The position numbers and the translations under genes are program-made. This document shows, piece after piece, positions 34,321-39,606 of a stretch of 39,606 bases of DNA. The DNA is from Rhodoferax sp. (lineage in GTDB: Bacteria > Pseudomonadota > Gammaproteobacteria > Burkholderiales > Burkholderiaceae_C). The stretch is taken from NCBI RefSeq assembly GCF_025356155.1, contig NZ_JANXUQ010000295.1, forward strand, positions 1 through 39,606, given 5' to 3'. The notes beneath the pieces are model-generated. The model had not been told where the DNA came from, searched no databases, and saw only the letters and a program-made list of their open reading frames with translations. Position 1 is the stretch's first letter. The number at the start of each line of letters is the position of its first letter.

Positions 34321-35598
34321 ATGACCACTGACACCGCACCGTCGCGCTCGCCCATCCGCTGGGTGCCCAGTCTGTACTTTGTGCAGGGCATGCAGTTTTT
34401 TGTTGTCATGCTGATTGCCGGCCTGATGTTCAAGAACATGGGCGTGGCCAACGACCAGATCGCGCGCTGGACCGGTCTGCTGGGCTTGGCCTGGGCTTTC
34501 AAGCCGCTGTGGAGTCCGTTTTTGGAAATGGCACGCAGCAAAAAATTGATCGTCGTTGCCATGCAGTTCACCGGTGCGGCTGGTTTGGCGCTGATGGCGG
34601 TTGCGTTGCAGTTGCCGATGTATTTCGCAGCCAGCATTGCGGTGTTTTTTGTGCTGGCCTACGCGTCGGCCACACACGACATCGCCTGCGACGGCCTGTA
34701 CATGGCCAGCCTCAGCGACAAGCAACAAGCGGCGTATGCGGGTTGGCAGGGCGCATTCTTCAATGCGTCCAAATTCTTGACGCTGGGTGGCCTGCTGGTG
34801 CTGGCCGGTCACTTGGAAACCCGTTTTGGGGTTTTCAACGCATGGTCTGCGATCTTCGTATTGCTGGCAATTTCATTGGCTGCATTGGCCAGCTACAACG
34901 CATGGGCTTTGCCCGGTGCCCTCAACACGGACCACGCTGACCTGAATGCAGCCAGTGTGATGCGCACCCTGCTGGAGGTGGTCAAAGACTTTTTGCAAAA
35001 ACCCGGCATCTGGCTGTCCATCCTCTTCATCGTGCTGTTCCGCTTCGCCGAAGGCCAGGTGCAGACCATCGGCCCGCTGTTCCTGCTGGAAGCGCGCGAC
35101 AAGGGCGGCTTGGGCCTGACCACCGAGCAGGTGGGCGGCATCTATGGCACCGTGGGCACGGCTGCCTTTTTGGTCGGTAGCATCCTGGGCGGCTACTTCA
35201 CGTCATGGCTCAGCCTGCGCCGCGCCATGCCGGTGTTGATCATCGCCATGGCGGTGCCCAATGCGGTGTTCTACTACCTGTCCACCGCACTGCCCGCCGA
35301 CATGCTGCACATTGGCACAGCGGTGGCGGTCGAAATGTTTGGCTATGGCTTTGGCTTTGTCGGCATGATTTTGTTCATCATGCAGGCGGTGGCCCCGGGG
35401 CGCTTCCAGACCGCGCATTACGCATTGGGATCGGGCGTCATGCAGTTGGGCTTCATCATTTCCAAGACCATCAGCGGTGACATCCAGATAAAAATGGGCT
35501 ACGAGCATTTCTTCCTGTGGACCATCGCGTGTGGTGTGCCGGCGCTGGTCTTGATGTTTTTCGTCAAGTTTCCAGCGCCTGGGGCCCAAAACACCTAA
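34321..35598 (+). CDS. AmpG-like MFS transporter
   Basis: The 425-residue integral membrane protein has about 12 hydrophobic segments and AmpG-like features: VPSLYFVQGMQFFVVMLIAGLMFKNMG at the start, WAFKPLWSPFLE, and AYASATHDIACDGLYMASLSDKQQAAYAGWQGAFFN, a motif typical of this branch. AmpG imports GlcNAc-anhydromuropeptides; paralogues in nag loci are thought to take up GlcNAc or chitooligosaccharides. Its place 36 bp after the hexosaminidase and before a TonB receptor favours the latter. It is the last intact gene of the operon. Confidence 0.88.
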   Translation: MTTDTAPSRSPIRWVPSLYFVQGMQFFVVMLIAGLMFKNMGVANDQIARWTGLLGLAWAFKPLWSPFLEMARSKKLIVVAMQFTGAAGLALMAVALQLPMYFAASIAVFFVLAYASATHDIACDGLYMASLSDKQQAAYAGWQGAFFNASKFLTLGGLLVLAGHLETRFGVFNAWSAIFVLLAISLAALASYNAWALPGALNTDHADLNAASVMRTLLEVVKDFLQKPGIWLSILFIVLFRFAEGQVQTIGPLFLLEARDKGGLGLTTEQVGGIYGTVGTAAFLVGSILGGYFTSWLSLRRAMPVLIIAMAVPNAVFYYLSTALPADMLHIGTAVAVEMFGYGFGFVGMILFIMQAVAPGRFQTAHYALGSGVMQLGFIISKTISGDIQIKMGYEHFFLWTIACGVPALVLMFFVKFPAPGAQNT

Positions 35599-35647
35599 CG
35601 AGCTGAGACGAAGCGGCGGCTGGTCCATACGGTGCTCGCCGCGCTGC

Positions 35648-35758
35648 GGCTCCGCCAGCACCACGGCGGATGCCATTGCGTTCTACGACAAGAAATTCAA
35701 CATCCAATTCACGCCGCAAGAGTTGGCGGACCTGGATGCTTTCCTGAAGGCGCTGTAG
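35648..35758 (+). pseudogene. C-terminal remnant of a di-haem cytochrome c peroxidase-like gene
   Basis: An open stretch of 36 codons ends at TAG 35756. It reads AIAFYDKKFNIQFTPQELAD and then LDAFLKAL, the wording of the C-terminal helix of MauG/CcpA-type di-haem peroxidases. No haem motifs or start are nearby, and the frame upstream towards the transporter is low quality. It appears to be the tail of a lost gene between the transporter and the GH16-like gene. Confidence 0.55.
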
Positions 35759-35814
35759 AGCCCCTGGTGGGCGCAGCGCTGATGCCGTGTTCCGACCATC
35801 TCTGGGAGTTTGCC

Positions 35815-36735
35815 ATGTACGCCAAGCGTTTTTTCCGGGTTGCAACTTTTGCTGCCTGTGTCGCCTGCTATTCCGCCGCCATGGCGGACCAGCCCGACGC
35901 TCTTTTCTTTGACGACTTCAACCACGCCAACCTGCAGGCCCTGACCGCACACGGCTGGACGCTACGCCACGCGGTTGGCCACCCCGGCATCCCCGGCGCC
36001 CATTGGGGGCCGGACACCATCGCACTGGTACCCGACCCCAAGCAGGTCGGCAACCAATTCCTGCGCCTGCGGGCCAGCACCGACGGCACACCGGAGGGTA
36101 CGGCGCAGGCCCAGATCTGCCATGCACGCAAATATTTTGAGGGCACCTATGCGGCCCGCATCCGCTTCTCCGACGAGCCGGTCAGCGGCGCCGATGGGGA
36201 TGTGGTGGTGCAGTCCTTCTACATTGTCAGCCCACTGAAGCACGACTTCGACCCCGAGTTCAGCGAAGTGGATTGGGAATACCTGCCCAACGGGGGTTGG
36301 GGCGACCCGGCCACGCGCCTTTACGGCATCACCTGGCAAACGGTACGCATAGAACCGTGGCTCGCCTACAACCAGGCGCACCAAGAGGTGCGCCCGCTCG
36401 GCGGCTGGCACACGCTGATCCTGCAGGTCAAGGACGGCAAGACCCACCATCTGCTCGATGGCGTCGAAGTGGCAACCCATGGCGGGCGCAACTACCCCGT
36501 AGTGCCGATGTCCTTGAACTTCAACCTGTGGTTTTCGCCGGGTGGTCTTTTACCGGTATCGAAAGCAACCCGAATCTACGAGCAAGATGTGGACTGGGTT
36601 TTACATGTCAAAGACCAATTACTGACACCCACTCAGGTGGACGCACATGTACAGGCCCTGCGCGCCAAAGGGCAGACCGCCATCGACGGCATCACCTCCA
36701 GCAACCCCCCTCTGGACAGCACCTGCGACTTCTGA
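35815..36735 (+). CDS. Secreted GH16-like (concanavalin A-fold) protein
   Basis: ATG 35815 with GGGAG six bases upstream gives 306 residues; the longer frame from 35632 covers the peroxidase remnant in another frame. A signal peptide (MYAKRFFRVATFAACVACYSAAMA) is followed by a beta-sandwich resembling family 16 glycoside hydrolases: FFDDFNH, KYFEGTYAARIRF, the catalytic-type ExDxE at 151-155 (FSEVDWEYLPNG), then GGWHTLILQVKDG and LNFNLWFSPG. All three acidic residues are present, so a secreted endo-glycosidase is plausible, but the substrate is unknown. Two Cys, at 102 and near the end, may pair. Confidence 0.82.
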   Translation: MYAKRFFRVATFAACVACYSAAMADQPDALFFDDFNHANLQALTAHGWTLRHAVGHPGIPGAHWGPDTIALVPDPKQVGNQFLRLRASTDGTPEGTAQAQICHARKYFEGTYAARIRFSDEPVSGADGDVVVQSFYIVSPLKHDFDPEFSEVDWEYLPNGGWGDPATRLYGITWQTVRIEPWLAYNQAHQEVRPLGGWHTLILQVKDGKTHHLLDGVEVATHGGRNYPVVPMSLNFNLWFSPGGLLPVSKATRIYEQDVDWVLHVKDQLLTPTQVDAHVQALRAKGQTAIDGITSSNPPLDSTCDF

Positions 36736-36800
36736 ATACCGGTTGGTCCGCACAGATGGCACAACTGTATGCAAAAGTCGCGACCCAATACCCGTGAATA

Positions 36801-36835
36801 CTAGGGAAAAAGAGACAAATAGGGTTTTTCCCTAG
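36801..36835. repeat. Perfect inverted repeat upstream of the TonB receptor gene
   Basis: CTAGGGAAAAA (36801-36811) and TTTTTCCCTAG (36825-36835) are exact reverse complements with a 13-base loop. It may be the terminator of the GH16-like gene or a regulator site. Confidence 0.75.
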
Positions 36836-36855
36836 CCTTGCGGATTTAAAAATTC

Positions 36856-36920
36856 TTGCAAATCGCCACAATTGGTAGCATAGTGGCATCTGCGAATTTT
36901 GATGTGGTATTAATTGGTTT
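36856..36920 (+). promoter_or_regulatory. Putative promoter and operator of the TonB receptor gene
   Basis: TTGCAA (36856-36861), 17 bases, then CATAGT (36879-36884) is a reasonable promoter. Downstream, TGGTAT (36905) and TGGTTT (36915) repeat the pattern seen before the kinase operon. A further TGGTAG lies at 36873 inside the promoter. The leader to the ATG is about 150 bases; I see no other gene in 36736-37041. Confidence 0.5.
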
Positions 36921-37041
36921 GCACACATCAAAGGTTCCACAACCTCTCAGGCGTTCCAAGTCCCCAGGCGCAGCGAGAGGTGGAAAAAAGAGATTTGTAT
37001 TACCCAGTGGCCCACCCTGACCTATTGAAGAAAAGGACAAC

Positions 37042-39606
37042 ATGAAACTCATACGCACCCCAATAGCTGCTGCCGTAGCGCTCACCCTGTTGAGTGTTGC
37101 ATCGGCGCATGCCCAGACGGCGGCCCCCAAGGCCGACACCGAATTGAACTCGGTGACGGTATCCGGCATTCGCGGAGCACTGGAACGGTCTATCAACCAA
37201 AAACGCAATGCGGACTCGGTGGTTGAAATCATCACGGCAGAAGACATTGGCAAGATGCCGGACAAGAACGTGGCCGACTCGTTGTCGCGCGTTCCCGGCG
37301 TCAACACCACCGCGGGTGGTGCAGCGGGCCAAGTGGGGGAAAACGAAAAAGTGTCCATTCGCGGTACCGCAGACAACCTGACCCTGACCACCTTGAACGG
37401 CCACTCGGTCGCCAGTGCCGACTGGTTCTGGGCTGACATCGTCGGCAGCGGCCGCAGCGTCAGCTACAGCCTGTTGCCCTCCGACATGGTGGGCCGCATC
37501 ACGGTGCACAAGAGCTCTGAAGCATCCATCCCTGAAGGTGGTGTGTCGGGTACGGTAGATATCGAATCGCGCCGCCCGCTGGACTTCAAACAACCCTTGA
37601 GCTTCTCCGCCAGCGTGGGTATTGCCAACCAAAGCTTCGCCAACAAGAACGATCCGCAAATGTCGGCTCTGGGTTCCTGGAAGAACGAAGACAGCACCTT
37701 CGGCGTGCTGGTTCAGGCTTTCTCACAAGCCCGCACCCTGAAGCGTGAGGAATTTGAAAATGTGTGGAAGCTGTACGAAGACACCAGCTGGGGCGGTGAC
37801 ACCAATGCAGCGCTTGCGGCCGCTGGCGTTGACCTGAGCAAGCCACACCGCTATGCCCCGTTGAACGGCAGTGCCGTCTTCACCCAAGACCGCAAACGCG
37901 AAGGCGGCCTGATCGACTTGCAATGGAAGCCGACCGCCAATGTGCAACTGGGCTTGAACGCGTTCAGCAGCGAGATGAAGGCTGCCAACTACAACGTCAA
38001 CTGGATGCAAGACGGCTTTGCGATGCTGAACAAGGGCGTGGTGCCTACCACCGCCCGCGTGAATTCCGCGGGCATCATCGACGAGCTGCAGTTCACCGGT
38101 CCTTGCGTCATCGCACCATCGCTAAACGCAACCCCTGCGCAAGCCGCCGCCCGCTGTGCGGCCGCGCACGGCAATGCCGTTGACTTGGCCGCACGCCCTG
38201 ACGCGCGCACCAAGACCGACTACACCAATTTCGACGCCAAGTTCAAGGTTACGGACGACCTGAGCTTTGACATGAAGCTGGGCAAGACCACCAGCGCAGG
38301 CCACTCCACCGATTACGCGATTGAAATCTGGGGCCCCTACGCCGCTTCCGGTTACCGCATGAACGGTCCCGGCCAAGCCTTCACGATGAACTTCCCCAGT
38401 TCGCCAACCTTTGCCAATGGCAACAACGCGACCAATGCGGCGTTGCGCGCAGCGGGCGGCCAGGGCAGCGAAGACGAAGTCCAAGGCTGGGCCAACATCA
38501 TGGACACCAAGGACGAGGAAAACTACCTGCACTTGGACGGCAAGTTGAACATGGATGGCCTGTTCCACACACTGAAGTTCGGTTACCGCGCCACCGACCA
38601 CACCCGCAGCCGCAGCTGGATCGTCGGCGGCAAGACAGCAGCCGGCAAGCTCGGCTCCAGCCTGCCAACCGCCAGCACTTACACCGGCTTTGATGCGGGC
38701 GCAGGCGGCGCCTTGCAAAACTTCTGGATCTACACACCGGAGCAGATCAAGGCCTGGGGTGACGCGAACGTGCAGTTCAACCCCAAGGACCAGGACTGGA
38801 ACCAGGCGTTTGACTTCAAGGAAACCGTCAGCGCTGCCTATGTGCAGGGCAACTTCGCGGCCGGCCAACTGTCCGGTAACGTGGGCGTGCGTTTCGTCAC
38901 CACCAAGGACGACGTGCACCAGTTCCAGGTGGACAACGTGAATGGTACCTACCAGACTCTGCTGCAAAGCAACGACAAGTTTGCACCTTGGGATACCTCT
39001 GCCTCGTTCAACAACGTGCTGCCCAGCTTGAACCTGCGCTACGACTTCAGCAAGGAGCTGATCGGCCGCGTGGCATTGAGCAAGACCATGTCGCACCCCG
39101 ACTTCGGCAAGTACGCTGGCCTGAACAAGAACGACACGACCAACACCGGTACCGGCGCAAACCCGACACTGGCACCTACGACATCCAACAACTTTGAAAT
39201 CGGCGCAGAGTGGTACTTCGCACCCCGCTCCCTGTTGGCTGCCACTCTGTTTACCAACAACCTGCAAGGTTATGTGACCTACGGTGAAAGCAAGGCCAAC
39301 TTCTACAACTCGCTGACCAAGCAAGTTGAGACCTACACCCTCGGTGGCCCCGCAGCCACGGACGCAACGGTGCGTGGTATCGAATTGAGCTACCAACAGG
39401 CTTTGGGCGGTGGCTTTGGTGTGGACGCCAACTTCACCTACGCTGAAGGCAAGGAAACCACCGCTATCAAGGGCTCCCTGTGCGCGGGTGACAGCTTCGT
39501 CGGCATAGTGGATTGCAATATGTTTGGCACCTCACGCCAGACCTACAACCTGGGCGCCTACTACGAAGACAGCAACTTCAGCGCACGTGTCAGCTACAGC
39601 AAGCGT
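37042..39606 (+). CDS. TonB-dependent receptor (3' end outside window)
   Basis: ATG 37042, with AAGGA just upstream, opens a frame that stays open for 855 codons to the window edge. A signal peptide (MKLIRTPIAAAVALTLLSVASAHA) is followed by a TonB-box-like LNSVTVSGIR near 35-44. The plug domain has AEDIGKMPDKNVADSLSRVPGVN at 66-88, then VSIRGTADNLTLTTLNG and the run SDMVGRITVHKSSEASIPEGGVSGTVDI. Outer-membrane beta strands follow. The wording is that of the Xanthomonas/Caulobacter-type receptor subfamily tied to polysaccharide and chitin use. The neighbours suggest chitooligosaccharide or GlcNAc uptake across the outer membrane. The C-terminal strands are not in view. Confidence 0.94.
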   Translation, partial: MKLIRTPIAAAVALTLLSVASAHAQTAAPKADTELNSVTVSGIRGALERSINQKRNADSVVEIITAEDIGKMPDKNVADSLSRVPGVNTTAGGAAGQVGENEKVSIRGTADNLTLTTLNGHSVASADWFWADIVGSGRSVSYSLLPSDMVGRITVHKSSEASIPEGGVSGTVDIESRRPLDFKQPLSFSASVGIANQSFANKNDPQMSALGSWKNEDSTFGVLVQAFSQARTLKREEFENVWKLYEDTSWGGDTNAALAAAGVDLSKPHRYAPLNGSAVFTQDRKREGGLIDLQWKPTANVQLGLNAFSSEMKAANYNVNWMQDGFAMLNKGVVPTTARVNSAGIIDELQFTGPCVIAPSLNATPAQAAARCAAAHGNAVDLAARPDARTKTDYTNFDAKFKVTDDLSFDMKLGKTTSAGHSTDYAIEIWGPYAASGYRMNGPGQAFTMNFPSSPTFANGNNATNAALRAAGGQGSEDEVQGWANIMDTKDEENYLHLDGKLNMDGLFHTLKFGYRATDHTRSRSWIVGGKTAAGKLGSSLPTASTYTGFDAGAGGALQNFWIYTPEQIKAWGDANVQFNPKDQDWNQAFDFKETVSAAYVQGNFAAGQLSGNVGVRFVTTKDDVHQFQVDNVNGTYQTLLQSNDKFAPWDTSASFNNVLPSLNLRYDFSKELIGRVALSKTMSHPDFGKYAGLNKNDTTNTGTGANPTLAPTTSNNFEIGAEWYFAPRSLLAATLFTNNLQGYVTYGESKANFYNSLTKQVETYTLGGPAATDATVRGIELSYQQALGGGFGVDANFTYAEGKETTAIKGSLCAGDSFVGIVDCNMFGTSRQTYNLGAYYEDSNFSARVSYSKR

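Noticed and set aside
35632-35814. Longer start for the GH16-like protein
   Set aside because: The extension crosses the peroxidase remnant in another frame; ATG 35815 has GGGAG and begins a clean signal peptide.

Overview
The window is about 39.6 kb of GC-rich chromosomal DNA from a betaproteobacterium. It most likely comes from Burkholderiales, family Comamonadaceae, with Rhodoferax or a close relative as my best guess. That rests on protein resemblance, on gene order (mutM/mutY, lolB-ispE-tRNA-Gln-prs-rplY-pth, ftsY divergent from two M16 peptidases followed by rsmD-coaD-ferredoxin) and on an AT-rich short repeat of a kind I associate with this family. No rRNA, CRISPR array, complete insertion sequence or prophage was seen.

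Layout. (1) 1-7.5 kb: the end of rapZ, then a leftward block of mutM, a dynamin-like GTPase, mutY, a DUF3142 protein and an unrecognised large exported protein. (2) 7.5-14 kb: rightward envelope and housekeeping genes: TPR protein, lolB, ispE, tRNA-Gln, prs, rplY, pth and a DUF4124 protein. (3) 14-22.5 kb: a cyclic-nucleotide-binding/EAL protein, convergent with a leftward cluster of two M16 peptidase-like proteins, a GGDEF-EAL protein, rsmD, coaD, a universal stress protein and a ferredoxin. (4) 22.5-28.7 kb: ftsY, a gap with a large inverted repeat, a strictosidine-synthase-like protein, a DUF1569 protein, a frameshifted gene, a carboxylesterase, a short Hsp70 and a Rieske protein. (5) 28.9-39.6 kb: an amino-sugar (GlcNAc/chitooligosaccharide) locus made of a BadF-type kinase, a GntR regulator, nagA, a SIS-type deaminase, a GH3 hexosaminidase and an AmpG-like transporter. 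It is followed by a cytochrome peroxidase remnant, a GH16-like secreted protein and a TonB-dependent receptor that runs off the end.

The amino-sugar genes suggest one route: a receptor imports oligosaccharide across the outer membrane, an MFS carrier moves it across the inner membrane, a cytoplasmic hexosaminidase releases GlcNAc, and the kinase, deacetylase and deaminase convert it towards fructose-6-phosphate. TGGTAT-type direct repeats lie upstream of both the kinase operon and the receptor and could be a shared operator.

The most striking observation is a roughly 50-70 bp dispersed repeat present in five copies with constant internal spacing. Four copies overlap protein N-termini. In three of these (lolB, the DUF4124 protein, the M16B peptidase) it is read in the same frame and supplies much of the signal peptide, including the lipobox cysteine of LolB.
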